The notes: a model not told the origin generated them from the letters alone. 64,000 bases of DNA from Limnothrix sp. CACIAM 69d (GCA_001913845.2 MKGP02000020.1:36643-100642), one strand, 5' to 3'. Positions 27,497-36,782 are shown, counted from the first letter of the stretch. Numbers and translations are program-made.

Positions 27497-27985
27497 TTAA
27501 AACACCTCTAGGTTCAACACATAGCGACCTAGAGGCAAATTCTGGGCCCACAGCTCATATTCCAAACGCACCCAATCGGGAACCGGCCGGCCCGACAGGG
27601 TGAGGCTGCGGGTGAAGTTGCGGAGGCGAATTTGTTCGTAGCCCTGGTCTGTGGCTTCCTGGAGCCAATAGCGACTGATGCCATAGACCCCCCGTTCCCA
27701 CAGGTGGCGGTAATGGAAACCGCTGGCGCTTTGCATGGTTAACACAGCCCGCTGGGGGGAAAGTTCCAGCCACAAGCTGCGATCGCCCTGGGATTCCGCA
27801 TTGGCCGCATAACCGGGCATCAGTACCGGCTCGATCGCCTTCACTGCCGGTTCCGCCAGCAGGATATGGAAGCGATCGCGCTCGTTTTCGTAAATCGTGG
27901 CGGAAGTTTCGATCGAGGCGGCCGTTGGTAAGTCTAACGACAACAGCGACAGGCTAATCGGACGGCGGTGACGAATCGGCGACAT
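27497..27985 (-). CDS. Conserved-looking protein of unknown function
   Basis: 162 residues from ATG 27985 (MSPIRHRRPISLSLLSLDLP). The open frame extends upstream to 28465, but that part runs into the divergent aroA gene and is not protein-like. The sequence alternates short beta-type stretches (DRSLWLELSPQRAVLTMQS, RLEYELWAQNLPLGRYVLNL) with a SGFHYRHLWERGVYGISRYW segment. No signal peptide, membrane helix or known motif. Divergent from aroA with about 190 nt between starts. I do not recognise a family. Confidence 0.65.
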   Translation of the reverse strand: MSPIRHRRPISLSLLSLDLPTAASIETSATIYENERDRFHILLAEPAVKAIEPVLMPGYAANAESQGDRSLWLELSPQRAVLTMQSASGFHYRHLWERGVYGISRYWLQEATDQGYEQIRLRNFTRSLTLSGRPVPDWVRLEYELWAQNLPLGRYVLNLEVF

Positions 27986-28175
27986 AGGTTGCGGCCTTGT
28001 TGGCTCAGGAGAAGCATCACGCGCAAAACCCGGAAAGCGATAGGATTGTCGGGCGAGCCTGGGCGATGGGTTTGCCAAGCCCCTGGGGCCCGGTAAGCCA
28101 ATCACTGCCGAGGGCAATTCTGCCTGCGGCCATTCTCCCGGCGCGATCGCGAGTCCGAACCCTGTCGATCTTCCG

Positions 28176-29525
28176 ATGCTCCACCCGATCGTAACATCCG
28201 AATTTGTAAACGCCCGCCAACGGCTGATCCTTTCTCCCACTGCTGAGGGCTGCCCCCTCGTGGGTCGCGTGCGGATCCCCGGCGACAAGTCCATTTCCCA
28301 CCGGGCCCTAATGCTAGGGGCCTTGGCGGAAGGGGAAACCACCATTGAGGGCCTGCTGTTAGGCGAAGATCCCCGCAGTACCGCCGCCTGCTTCCGAGCC
28401 TTGGGAGCCGAAATCAGCGATCTGAACACCGATCGGGTAACCGTGCGCGGCATTGGCATCGGCAATCTTCAGGAGCCGATCGGGGTGTTGGATGCGGGTA
28501 ACTCAGGCACAACCCTGCGGCTGATGTTGGGCATTTTGGCTTCCCATCCCGATCGCTTCTTCACCATTACGGGCGATGACTCCCTGCGATCGCGGCCCAT
28601 GGGTCGGGTCGTGAAGCCCCTGACCATAATGGGGGCACAAATTTGGGGCCGTCGTGACAACACCCTCGCGCCCCTGGCCGTGCGGGGCCAGGCCCTCCAG
28701 CCCATTCACTACCAATCCCCGATCGCCTCAGCCCAAGTGAAATCCTGCATTCTGCTGGCGGGGTTGATGACCGAAGGACAAACTACCGTCAGTGAACCGG
28801 CCCTGTCGCGCGACCACAGCGAGCGAATGTTGCGGGCATTTGGGGCGGAAGTGATCGTGGATCCGGACACCATCAGCGCCACGGTGGTCGGCCCGGCCAA
28901 GCTCCAGGGCCAGCGGGTGATCGTGCCCGGGGATATCAGTTCAGCGGCCTTTTGGTTGGTGGCGGCGGCGATCGTGCCCGGCTCTGACCTGACGATCGAG
29001 AACGTGGGCATTAACCCCACCCGCACCGGTATCCTCGATGTGCTGCACCAAATGGGAGCCAACATCACCCTCGAAAACGAGCGCGACGCGGCCGGCGAAC
29101 CGGTGGCAGATTTGCGGGTGCGCTATGGGCCCCTCACCGGTTGCGAAATTAGCGGGGCCCTGATTCCTCGCTTGGTGGACGAAATCCCCATTTTGGCCGT
29201 GGCGGCAACCGTGGCCCAGGGCAAAACCGTGATTCGCGACGCGGAAGAGTTACGAGTGAAGGAGAGCGATCGCCTGGCGGTGATGGCGGCGGCCCTGCAA
29301 AAAATGGGGGCCCAGGTGACGGAGCAGCCGGATGGGCTGGAAATTACCGGCCCGGTGCAACTGCGAGGGGCCGACGTGGACAGCCACACGGATCATCGAA
29401 TTGCCATGAGCCTGGCGATCGCGGCGTTGGTGGCCCAAGGAACCACCACCATCGATCGGGCAGAGGCGGCAGCCATTTCCTACCCGGACTTTGTACCCAC
29501 CCTGGAGCGGCTCACCCAAGACTAA
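28176..29525 (+). CDS. aroA: 3-phosphoshikimate 1-carboxyvinyltransferase (EPSP synthase)
   Basis: 449 residues, the usual length. Condenses shikimate-3-phosphate and PEP to EPSP in the shikimate pathway. Motifs: [20 protein letters not shown] (substrate-binding KSISHR), [16 protein letters not shown], and near the C-terminus [14 protein letters not shown] and [14 protein letters not shown]. The NSGTTLR loop has Gly where class II (glyphosate-tolerant) enzymes have Ala, but class cannot be settled without alignment. ATG start 28176. No same-strand partner gene is close. Confidence 0.93.
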   Translation: MLHPIVTSEFVNARQRLILSPTAEGCPLVGRVRIPGDKSISHRALMLGALAEGETTIEGLLLGEDPRSTAACFRALGAEISDLNTDRVTVRGIGIGNLQEPIGVLDAGNSGTTLRLMLGILASHPDRFFTITGDDSLRSRPMGRVVKPLTIMGAQIWGRRDNTLAPLAVRGQALQPIHYQSPIASAQVKSCILLAGLMTEGQTTVSEPALSRDHSERMLRAFGAEVIVDPDTISATVVGPAKLQGQRVIVPGDISSAAFWLVAAAIVPGSDLTIENVGINPTRTGILDVLHQMGANITLENERDAAGEPVADLRVRYGPLTGCEISGALIPRLVDEIPILAVAATVAQGKTVIRDAEELRVKESDRLAVMAAALQKMGAQVTEQPDGLEITGPVQLRGADVDSHTDHRIAMSLAIAALVAQGTTTIDRAEAAAISYPDFVPTLERLTQD

Positions 29526-29620
29526 TCGGCTTTCAAGTGGATCGAACCGATCGATCGGGTGGGTGAACCAGTTATGGTGAGCCAGTGATATTGATCGAGC
29601 AGATTAATCAGGCAGATTAA

Positions 29621-30544
29621 TCAAGCCGAGTTTGATCGCGCCCCAACCGCCAGGCTGCGGCGCGTGATTTCCAAATACACCGCCTCCAGACCCACGGGCT
29701 GGCGGGCCAAACCATCGATCGGCAGGCCCGCCAACCGCTCCAGCAACTCCGGCAAACTGAGGGACTCCGGCAACCACAACACCAATTCCCCCCCAGCTTC
29801 CCGCCAAGGCCAGCCCAGTTGCTCCACCCGTTCGATCGTCCCGGCGCGATCAGCCGTCGTGACCCGCACCAACTCAGCGGCGGGAATGGTCGATCGTAAC
29901 TCCGCCAAAGTTCCCTCCAGCGCGATCGCCCCCTGACTCAAAATTCCAATTCGATCGCACAGGCGCTCCGCCTCCTCCAGCAAATGGGTGGTCAGCAGCA
30001 CCGTCAAACCTTGCTTTTTCAGATCCCGAATCATGGCCCACAGGTCATAGCGGGCTTCCAAATCCAAACCCGCTGTGGGTTCATCCAAAATCACTAACTT
30101 GGGCCGATGCACCAGGGCGATCGCCACATTTAACCGCCGCTGCATCCCGCCGCTGAGGGTTTCCACGGGACTATCGGCGCGATCAGTTAAGCCCACCCAG
30201 GCCAGACATTGAGCCAAACGCGATCGCCGCTCCGATCGCCGCAAACCATACAAGCTGGCAAAGAAATCTAAATTCTCAGCACAGGTCAGGCTTCTGTAGA
30301 GCAAGTTTTCCTGGGGGGCAATTCCCAACCAATGGCGGGGAGCCTGGGCCAAGGGGCGATCGCCCAACCACAATTCACCCCCATCAGCCGCCAACAGGCG
30401 ACCCAGGATATTAATCGTCGTGCTTTTGCCCGCGCCGTTGGGGCCCAGCAACCCATAAATTTCGCCCGGTCGCAAGGACAAACTCAGTCCTCGCAATACC
30501 GGGCGATCGTCATAGGATTTAGTTAACCGTTCAATTCGCAACAT
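29621..30544 (-). CDS. ABC-2-type transporter ATP-binding protein
   Basis: 307 residues. Walker A GLLGPNGAGKSTTINILGRL, Q-loop IAPQENLLYRSLT, signature LSGGMQRRLNVAIALVHRP, Walker B LVILDEPTAGLDLEARYD, H-loop LLTTHLLEEAERLCDR, then the C-terminal ~80-residue extension usual in ABC-2/DrrA-like ATPases. It drives export of an unknown substrate. No permease gene lies beside it: the neighbours are aroA (convergent) and tRNA-Leu. Confidence 0.88.
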   Translation of the reverse strand: MLRIERLTKSYDDRPVLRGLSLSLRPGEIYGLLGPNGAGKSTTINILGRLLAADGGELWLGDRPLAQAPRHWLGIAPQENLLYRSLTCAENLDFFASLYGLRRSERRSRLAQCLAWVGLTDRADSPVETLSGGMQRRLNVAIALVHRPKLVILDEPTAGLDLEARYDLWAMIRDLKKQGLTVLLTTHLLEEAERLCDRIGILSQGAIALEGTLAELRSTIPAAELVRVTTADRAGTIERVEQLGWPWREAGGELVLWLPESLSLPELLERLAGLPIDGLARQPVGLEAVYLEITRRSLAVGARSNSA

Positions 30545-30559
30545 GCTGCGCTGAACCCA

Positions 30560-30641
30560 TGCGGATAATAGGACTTGAACCTACACGCCTTGCGGCACTA
30601 GAACCTAAATCTAGCGCGTCTACCAATTCCGCCATATCCGC
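30560..30641 (-). tRNA. trnL-UAG: tRNA-Leu(UAG)
   Basis: 82-nt minus-strand tRNA. The 7-bp acceptor stem is GCGGATA / TATCCGC with discriminator A. The D-loop contains AATTGGTAGAC, the anticodon loop is TTTAGGT (anticodon UAG), and there is a class II long variable arm (TGCCGCAAGGCGT) and a T-arm with GGTTCAAGTCC. The long variable arm and UAG anticodon identify leucine. CCA is not encoded. It reads CUN leucine codons. Confidence 0.95.
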
Positions 30642-30746
30642 TTAAGCCCAGACATCATAGCAAAATCCCCCCACTTCGGCAATCGTCTTTGGGCAAACCC
30701 TGGATCAATGTTGGGAGAACAGGATCTTGATTCCGAGAGACTGTCT

Positions 30747-30880
30747 AGGAGGATGTCTGAGAAGTATCTTTCAATATGGACTGAAGATTAATTGTCGTAG
30801 GAACAAGGGGCTTAAGCCCCTTGTCTACATTGATCTCTGGGGCGTACAGAGTAGCAATTTTGGCTTTTCAGATATCCTCT
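30747..30880. repeat. Type-1 MITE-like element, 134-bp copy
   Basis: Terminal inverted repeats GAGGATGTCTGAGAAG (left) and, read from the right, GAGGATATCTGAAAAG. The centre carries the same perfect 22-bp palindrome as at 26240 (ACAAGGGGCTT plus its reverse complement, 30803-30824). It lies between tRNA-Leu and the Uma2 gene and has no coding capacity. It fills most of the 351-nt gap 30642-30992. Confidence 0.65.
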
Positions 30881-30992
30881 GACGATTCAACCATCTTTTT
30901 AGAATTTTTCTAGAACTAATTTTAATGATGAAGATTGATTGAAATGCAGCATTAACACGGTTCATTTCTTAGCAGCTTTGGCTGCCCCAATC

Positions 30993-31703
30993 ATGTTACC
31001 TTTCATCCTAAATACAGGAACTGATTCACCCTCAAATCTCTCAGAGCCAGAAATTGATTACCCCTCCTCTGACGGAAAGCCTGTGGCGGAAACCTATCTT
31101 CACCTCAACGCCATCATTGCCATTCTCAAAGCGCTAGAACTACACCTTAAAGGACAGCAAGCAACTGTTTTAGCCAATCAGTTCTTGTACTACAGCCAAG
31201 ACCTTCCTCGATTGCGGGTTGCTCCTGATGTGATGGTGATCTTTGGAGTAGCCCCCGGTGGCCGAGATAATTATAAGATTTGGCAAGAGGGTCAAATTCC
31301 GAGCATCATTTTTGAAGTTACTTCCAAGGGAACCCAAAGTGAAGACCAGGGGCACAAATATGCCCTCTATGAACAAATGGGTATCCAAGAATATTGGTTG
31401 TTTGATCCTAAAAATGAGTGGATTGCAGGGCAACTTCAAGGCTATCGGTTATGGGATGATCGCTACATTCCCATTGAAGACCATCGATCGCGTGTTTTAG
31501 GTTTGCAGCTCAGCGTTCAAGGTTCCCTCCTGCGTTTTGGGCAGGAAGCAACAGGGAACTTCTTACCAATTCCCGATGAAATGGGAAATTTAGTTGAGAA
31601 TCTACAAGCGGCCCAGCAACTGGCTAATCAAGAGCGACAACGAGCCGATCGCCTGGCGGAACTATTGCGACAACAGGGGATTGATCCCGAGGCGATCGAG
31701 TAG
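30993..31703 (+). CDS. Uma2-family (DUF820) putative endonuclease
   Basis: 236 residues from ATG 30993 (MLPFILNTGTDSPS); an upstream in-frame ATG at 30939 would add 18 residues of unlikely sequence. DUF820/Uma2 core of the PD-(D/E)XK fold: RVAPDVMVIFGVAPGGRDNY (the conserved PD), then PSIIFEVTSKGTQSEDQGHK (ExxSxxT-like with the catalytic E and K) and YALYEQMGIQEYWLFDPK. The C-terminal ~35 residues are a charged coiled coil (ANQERQRADRLAELLRQQG). The family is hugely expanded in cyanobacteria, mostly of unknown role. Alone between two repeat elements. Confidence 0.85.
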   Translation: MLPFILNTGTDSPSNLSEPEIDYPSSDGKPVAETYLHLNAIIAILKALELHLKGQQATVLANQFLYYSQDLPRLRVAPDVMVIFGVAPGGRDNYKIWQEGQIPSIIFEVTSKGTQSEDQGHKYALYEQMGIQEYWLFDPKNEWIAGQLQGYRLWDDRYIPIEDHRSRVLGLQLSVQGSLLRFGQEATGNFLPIPDEMGNLVENLQAAQQLANQERQRADRLAELLRQQGIDPEAIE

Positions 31704-31824
31704 CCTCAGCCTCTCTCCATTTTTCTAAATTTGCTTAGTTTTGTTTTAACCGGTTTGGATTAATTGGAGCTGATTAGAATTGATCCTCACCCATTCAAAA
31801 AAATTGGCCTAAATGAGTTACCTT

Positions 31825-31959
31825 GAGCGAGTTATCTGAACAGTATTTTTGATAGAGATCAAGCACCAACTACCATCGGAGCAAGGGGCTTAATCCCCCT
31901 GTCTTCATCGATTGGTAAAACCCGCAAGGTAGCAATTGAGGATTTTCAGACACCCTCTA
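31825..31959. repeat. Type-1 MITE-like element at the stop codon of pyrFE
   Basis: The right end, read inwards from pyrFE, is TTAGAGGGTGTCTGAAAATC, matching the type-1 end TTAGAGGATGTTTGAAAAG. The TAG in it is the stop codon of pyrFE. Adjacent internal sequence (TTGCTACCTTGCGGGTTTTA) matches the inside of the 60.5 kb copy. The centre is a decayed palindrome (GCAAGGGGCTTAATCCCCCT). The left end (GCGAGTTATCTGAACAG) is degenerate. Together with sequence to 31704 it fills the Uma2-pyrFE gap. Confidence 0.6.
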
Positions 31960-33486
31960 AGCATGGTCGATCGCCTTGAGGGCGGTGTATTGGGGTTCAG
32001 CAATTTTGTTGGCTGCAAATAGGGTATCGGCAATTTCTCCAAGGGTGAGCACCGCGTGCGATCGATAGCCTTTGGCGGCCAAGCGTTCCTTGGCTCCCGT
32101 GTTGTGGTCAATGAACACCACCAAATCGGTGACCCGCAGCCCCACCGATTCCAACTTGCCAATCCCCTCGATCGCGCTTTTTCCGGAAATCAAAATGTCA
32201 TCCACCACCACCGCCGTTTCGCCGGGGGTAAAATTCCCTTCCACCACCCGCTGAGTGCCGTGGGCTTTCACTTCCTTGCGCGGAAAGATCATGGGGCGAT
32301 TGAGGTGCAAGGCTAAGCCGGTGGCCGTGGGCAAGGAGCCGTAGGGAATGCCGGCCAGGCGATCGAACGTTAGGGGAGCCACCCGATCGGCATAGGCCAG
32401 CAGGATTTTGTGAAAGACTTGGGGATTCGAGATGATTTGCCGCAAGTCCACGTAATAGGGAAAGGTGGCCCCGGAAGCCTGCACATAGTCACCAAACAAA
32501 ATGCAACCCAAGTCAAAGAGCTGCACAATCAATTCCGCATGGGGATGGGCGCTGGTGTTGGTGCTGGCGGGAGCGGGCAACCACAGGGGGCAGGCTTCCG
32601 CGATCGGCCCGCAAACGGCCGCCTGAGCTTGGGTGAGTCGATCGCGCAGTTGCGTAATTTGGCGGCGGGGTTCTGGGTGGCTAAGGGCCGCCCGAGGCAC
32701 TAACACAATCAATCCATCACCATCGGCCGCCAGTCCCGCTTGCAGGGTTTGGCGCAGATTGGCATCCAGGCGATCGCCCGTGGCCTTGTCCAGGTCTTGG
32801 CTGTAGTCCACCGTTGCCAGCCCCGCCCCTGACCAAGCCCCCCGCAACAAAATGGGCGCTTCTGGAGCCACCGCCCGCAGCCGCCGCAAAATTTCCGGAT
32901 CCGCCGCTTCCAGTTCCAAGCCCATTTGGCTGGGAATGCCCCAGGTTTGCACCTCGCGGGCCAAGCTGAGGTAGCGGGGTTCGGCATCGGGGGCCGGATC
33001 TTGCAAAACACGGGCGGAGGGATTTTCGGTGTAACACAGGGCAAACAGGGCGCGATCGGCTTGGAGCAAAAAGGGCGCGGCGTGATCTTGGCCTGAAAAG
33101 GGCACGATCGTCACGGCATCTACCTGCCAGCGATCGAACGCCGTGCGGGCAAACAGGCCGCTGTTGATCCAGTCCGCATGTTTGGCATCCAAAATGACGG
33201 GCAATTCTGCCGGAATCGTGTGCCGCAACAGGTCTTCTAAGAGGGCCAAACCCGCCGCCCCAAATAGCAAATAGGGATCGATCGCCACCTTATAGGCACA
33301 AACCAAATCCGCCGTTTGGGCCACCATCGTTCGCAGCCAGTCCCCCAAGGCCGTCAGGGGGCGATCGACTCCGGCCGCAATGTCCGCCACAGCCGCTTCC
33401 AAAAAGTCAGAACTCGGATCCAAACTGAGGCACAGCAAACTCCCGCGCGATTGGGTCGCCCGGTGTAATTTATCGATAAATGTCAT
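31957..33486 (-). CDS. pyrFE: Bifunctional OMP decarboxylase / orotate phosphoribosyltransferase
   Basis: 509 residues, the last two steps of UMP synthesis in one chain. Residues about 1-290 are a type 2 OMP decarboxylase: LLCLSLDPSSDF, YKVAIDPYLLFG, and catalytic VILDAKHADWINSG (D-K-D). Residues about 325-505 are orotate phosphoribosyltransferase: YYVDLRQIISNP, FPRKEVKAHGT, and the PRPP-binding loop AVVVDDILISGKSAIEG. The PyrF-PyrE order, opposite to animal UMP synthase, is known in cyanobacteria. The stop codon falls in the end of a repeat element. A sequence resembling another type-1 end (CAGAGAATGTCTGAAAAG) lies just upstream, at 33518-33535. Confidence 0.92.
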   Translation of the reverse strand: MTFIDKLHRATQSRGSLLCLSLDPSSDFLEAAVADIAAGVDRPLTALGDWLRTMVAQTADLVCAYKVAIDPYLLFGAAGLALLEDLLRHTIPAELPVILDAKHADWINSGLFARTAFDRWQVDAVTIVPFSGQDHAAPFLLQADRALFALCYTENPSARVLQDPAPDAEPRYLSLAREVQTWGIPSQMGLELEAADPEILRRLRAVAPEAPILLRGAWSGAGLATVDYSQDLDKATGDRLDANLRQTLQAGLAADGDGLIVLVPRAALSHPEPRRQITQLRDRLTQAQAAVCGPIAEACPLWLPAPASTNTSAHPHAELIVQLFDLGCILFGDYVQASGATFPYYVDLRQIISNPQVFHKILLAYADRVAPLTFDRLAGIPYGSLPTATGLALHLNRPMIFPRKEVKAHGTQRVVEGNFTPGETAVVVDDILISGKSAIEGIGKLESVGLRVTDLVVFIDHNTGAKERLAAKGYRSHAVLTLGEIADTLFAANKIAEPQYTALKAIDHA

Positions 33487-33825
33487 AGGAATTGCAGGGA
33501 AATCTCAACAGAAATCTCAGAGAATGTCTGAAAAGGAGCTTAGATTATTGGCAAAACACCTGAACCCGGATCACCGGCTAAGAAGCTTTGAATTGTAGAG
33601 AGTTAAGCCCCTGCGCTCCGTCAATTGCCATACGGACAGAATGCCCCGGAGTGGCCCAGGGTTCCCTGGTTAATGGAGTAGGATAGGGGCACTTTTTCCG
33701 CTGAACGCCGTTGTGGATGGGCCGGGGATTGAACCTAGGGGTTGAATTCAGGAATTCCAGTCAACGGTGCTGGCTTTGGGCGTTGCGCGCGCCGCTAAAT
33801 CTTCACCCTGCGGGGCACGTTGTCG
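33487..33825. other. Divergent intergenic region, pyrFE / 777-residue protein
   Basis: 339 nt with no supported gene. It holds a solo type-1-like end (33518-33535) close to the pyrFE start. An AATTC-rich double half-site lies near 33744-33760 (GAATTC, AG, GAATTC). The divergent promoters for both flanking genes are expected here; I see no clear consensus. Confidence 0.45.
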
Positions 33826-36159
33826 ATGGAGTATTGCGAGTTTTTGCTGCAAAAGGAGGGCGATCGGGCTTGGTTGCCACTGGAGTCGCCCAGCGTCGAA
33901 GTTTTGGAAGGACGCTATCGCCTGATTGCCCGATCGAGCTATCCCGATGCGGCAGTGGAAATTCGTGTGGGCTACCAGCCGGATGGGGCGATCGGGGGCC
34001 CAAGCCAACGCACCCAGTCCCGATCGGCCCAAACCAATGTCAATGGGCTGGTGGTGGTGATTCCGTTCACGGTGTTGCGGCCGGGGCTTTGGGAATTTAG
34101 CTGTCGGCAATCGGTGGGCGAGGAGGCGGATCCGACCACCACAGGGCCCGCCTGGCGCTATGCGGTGACGCTGCAAGTGTTGGCCGTGGAGGCGGAAGAT
34201 TGGGTGGATGTGGAACCGCAACCGGCGGCGGATGCGCTGGCCCCGGAATCCAACGGGTCAGAAGTGGTGAGTCGATCGCCCGCTGAGTTCTCCCAATCCC
34301 ATGGCGTGAATGGGACTGAAGGGGCTACCGAAAGAATTATTGAAAAGGTTGTTGCAGAGGCTGTGGAAGGAGTAAACGGCATTATTCCGGAGCCGGTGGC
34401 CAACAAAAACAATTTGGCCGATTCGATCGCCCCGGAAATTCCCCAGGCGACGGAGCCGGAACCTATCGCTTCAGAAGTCGCTCCAGCAAGCATTCCAGAG
34501 AGCACCCCGGAAAGCACTCCAGAAATTCCCCCAGAGCCAGCCTCGGCCAAGCCCCCATCGATTCCTCTGCCGGCCTTGCCGCCCACGGAACCCTTCACGC
34601 CCCCGATCGAGCGGTTGATTCAGGTGGAAGACGATCGCCTGTTGCGCATTGCCGATCGCCTGTTGCAGCAAATGGTGGAACCGGCGGAACTGGATCCGAG
34701 CGAAGCGATCGATCCGCTGGTGGCCGCCAGCCAGCTTCCTCCCTTGCACTTACGGCTCGATCGCACCACCTACATCACCGCTTGGGGCGATCAGTTGGTG
34801 TTGCAGGGCAGCTTGGATTGGGCCGAGCCAGCCAAGGCCCCAACCCTGGCTCAACTGCCGCCCACCTTGGAATGGCGGGTAACCCTGCGGGATCCCAACA
34901 GTCAGCGGGTATTGGTGCGGTTGCGCCAGCCGATCGCCGGGTCGCGCTGGAGCCGGCCGAGCGATCGCCCTTTGCCGGGTCAGTTCACTTGCACCGTGGA
35001 ATTGCCCCTAGAAGCCAGCACTTTTTTGATGTTGGGCGAGCTGGCTTTGTATCCCCACAGTTTGCCCAGCGCCGAACCCCTCACCAGCCACGCCTTCGCA
35101 GTGGCGGCTGATGCCGATGCCCTGTTGCGGGCGATCGAGCCGGATTTTCGCCCGGAGGATTGCACCGAGGACGATCGCACCCCGGCCACGTTGCCGCACG
35201 AGTCCCTACCGTTTCGGCCCAATACCCAAGCCCCCACCAAAAAGAGCTTGGATCTGAAGCTGCTGAACTTTGTGCAACCGGCGAAAGCGCCCATGTTGCC
35301 ATCTATATCGCCGTCCATGTCGCCGTCCATGGACTCCGCGCCGCCAATGCCCGAGGTTGCCCCCGAACCGATCGCAGGTGTTGAGTTGCCGGAAGCTGTC
35401 ATGTTGCAAGGGTTGCCCCCCGCTGCGCCAATTCCCACCGCCAACGGCCCGGCCCCTTGGGCGATCGACCCCTTACCCAGCGAGCCTTCACCCTTTGATG
35501 CGCTGCCTAAGGGTCACCGATTTTGGTCAAGGCTCACGGCCTTGGCCGATGACCAAGATCTACGGGCCTGGCTGCGGGCCCGGGGAGAGGGGGTTGCGCC
35601 CGCCCCGGAGCCACCGGATCCCGATGCGGACTGGACGGCCGGTGAGGTGCTGGTGGATGACCTGTTGCCGTTGCAAAACGGATCCAATGGCTGGTCTGCC
35701 CCGGCCAGCCCACCACCGCCGCCGCCCGCCGATGCCACCTTGCCGCCCACGATGCCGATTCCACAGCCCACGATCGAGCTGTTGACCCATCCCCTGGTGG
35801 CGGAAACCACGGCCACCTTGCGGTTGCGGGTGACGGAGGTGCCCTCACGACTTTGCATTAAGGTTTGGACGAGCGATCGACAAACACGCCAAATTCTGGA
35901 ACCACCGCGCTGGCTGTTGGAGTTGCCCCCCAATGGCCTGGGGGAATTGGAAACCCGTGTCACCCTGACCGTGCCGGCCCTGGTGGCGGAACTGAGCATT
36001 GAGGCGGTGGTGATGGAGTTGGCAACCCACCGCGAAAGCCGCAAGGCGGTGATCGTTGCGCCCGTGTTGCCCCCCGAGGCCCACCCCGATCGCCCCACGC
36101 TGGATCCATTGGCAATCAACAACCTGTTTGAGGCCCTGTCGCCCTCCCGCTGGGATTAG
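33826..36159 (+). CDS. Large Pro/Glu-rich protein of unknown function
   Basis: 777 residues from ATG 33826 (MEYCEFLLQKEGDRAWLPLE); a TTG two codons earlier is possible. Residues 1-125 look like a beta-sandwich (VEVLEGRYRLIARSSYPDAA, LWEFSCRQSVG). A Pro/Glu/Ala-rich stretch follows (about 130-265), then an Arg-rich amphipathic piece (VEDDRLLRIADRLLQQMVEP). A second beta-rich region (about 300-430, LHLRLDRTTYITAWGDQLVL) is followed by another Pro-rich linker and a third beta-rich region (about 645-765, TIELLTHPLVAETTATLRLR). No signal peptide or membrane helix. The layout suggests repeated Ig-like modules on flexible linkers. No family recognised. Confidence 0.7.
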   Translation: MEYCEFLLQKEGDRAWLPLESPSVEVLEGRYRLIARSSYPDAAVEIRVGYQPDGAIGGPSQRTQSRSAQTNVNGLVVVIPFTVLRPGLWEFSCRQSVGEEADPTTTGPAWRYAVTLQVLAVEAEDWVDVEPQPAADALAPESNGSEVVSRSPAEFSQSHGVNGTEGATERIIEKVVAEAVEGVNGIIPEPVANKNNLADSIAPEIPQATEPEPIASEVAPASIPESTPESTPEIPPEPASAKPPSIPLPALPPTEPFTPPIERLIQVEDDRLLRIADRLLQQMVEPAELDPSEAIDPLVAASQLPPLHLRLDRTTYITAWGDQLVLQGSLDWAEPAKAPTLAQLPPTLEWRVTLRDPNSQRVLVRLRQPIAGSRWSRPSDRPLPGQFTCTVELPLEASTFLMLGELALYPHSLPSAEPLTSHAFAVAADADALLRAIEPDFRPEDCTEDDRTPATLPHESLPFRPNTQAPTKKSLDLKLLNFVQPAKAPMLPSISPSMSPSMDSAPPMPEVAPEPIAGVELPEAVMLQGLPPAAPIPTANGPAPWAIDPLPSEPSPFDALPKGHRFWSRLTALADDQDLRAWLRARGEGVAPAPEPPDPDADWTAGEVLVDDLLPLQNGSNGWSAPASPPPPPPADATLPPTMPIPQPTIELLTHPLVAETTATLRLRVTEVPSRLCIKVWTSDRQTRQILEPPRWLLELPPNGLGELETRVTLTVPALVAELSIEAVVMELATHRESRKAVIVAPVLPPEAHPDRPTLDPLAINNLFEALSPSRWD

Positions 36160-36181
36160 GGCCGGTCGCCATTTCCACCGC

Positions 36182-36290
36182 CGTAGGGGTTGGGTCTCCC
36201 AACCCTAACCCGGGCGATCGCTACAACCCTGTCTCCCCCTGGGAACACCCAAGGATCACGGGAACTGGGCGGGGAGACTCCGCCCCTACG
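36182..36290. repeat. GC-rich double-hairpin element (type 3)
   Basis: 109 bp bounded by the inverted repeat CGTAGGGG (36182-36189) / CCCCTACG (36283-36290). Inside are two hairpins: GGGTTGGG-tct-CCCAACCC (36187-36205) and GGGCGG-ggagact-CCGCCC (36268-36286). It starts 23 nt after the stop of the 777-residue protein. It could end transcription or be a mobile palindromic repeat. A trace of type 2 (ATCAGGGTTTCAGGCGATTT, 36316-36335) and a 12-bp tandem (GCGTTGGTTCAA) follow. Confidence 0.55.
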
Positions 36291-36491
36291 ACTGATTGGT
36301 TTGAAGAACGAGGTCATCAGGGTTTCAGGCGATTTGGGGGCGATCGGCTCCCGCGTTGGTTCAAGCGTTGGTTCAAGTGTTGATTCGCTTGTTTGTTAAA
36401 AATCTTTAGCAACCCCACGCCACACCGGAGGCCAGCTCGTACAGTTAATGGGAAATCCTCTGAATTCGATTAAGAATAAGGATCTTTTCCC

Positions 36492-36596
36492 ATGGCAGCC
36501 TCTTTTCTTCCTTCGATTTTCGTGCCGATTGTTGGCTGGGTATTTCCTGCGGTAACAATGGCCCTGCTGTTCCTGTATATCGAAAGCGACGCTTAA
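36492..36596 (+). CDS. psaI: Photosystem I reaction centre subunit VIII (PsaI)
   Basis: 34 residues: starts [18 protein letters not shown] and ends [11 protein letters not shown]. This is the PsaI pattern: a short polar N-terminus with FLP, one membrane helix of about 22 residues with a central P, and the conserved LLFLYIE end. PsaI is a single-helix thylakoid subunit that helps bind PsaL and hold the PSI trimer. An AAGGA lies 13 nt upstream of the ATG. No psaL neighbour. A rho-independent-type hairpin at 36725-36753 could end its transcript. Confidence 0.9.
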   Translation: MAASFLPSIFVPIVGWVFPAVTMALLFLYIESDA

Positions 36597-36724
36597 CAAA
36601 AAATCGCAAGCGAAGCTGTGCGTAGCCTGCCTAATTCCCCGATCACAGCCCTTCATCACAATGAGGGCAATGACTGGGGAGATTGCAGTTTGCCTTCTCC
36701 TTGAATCGAGTTGATTAAATCCAG

Positions 36725-36758
36725 ACCGCTGGCTGTCTAAGATAGTTAGCGGTTTTTT
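36725..36758 (+). terminator. Rho-independent-type terminator between psaI and queE
   Basis: Stem ACCGCTGGCT pairs with AGTTAGCGGT (10 bp including two G-U), loop GTCTAAGAT, followed by TTTTTT. It probably ends the psaI transcript. It stops only about 24 nt before the queE start, so an attenuator role for queE is a less likely alternative. Confidence 0.75.
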
Positions 36759-36782
36759 GCGGGCGAACAGCGCCCGAGGATC

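Noticed and set aside
27986..28465. Upstream extension of the 162-residue protein
   Set aside because: The frame stays open, but it overlaps the divergent aroA start and its composition is unlike a protein. ATG 27985 is preferred.
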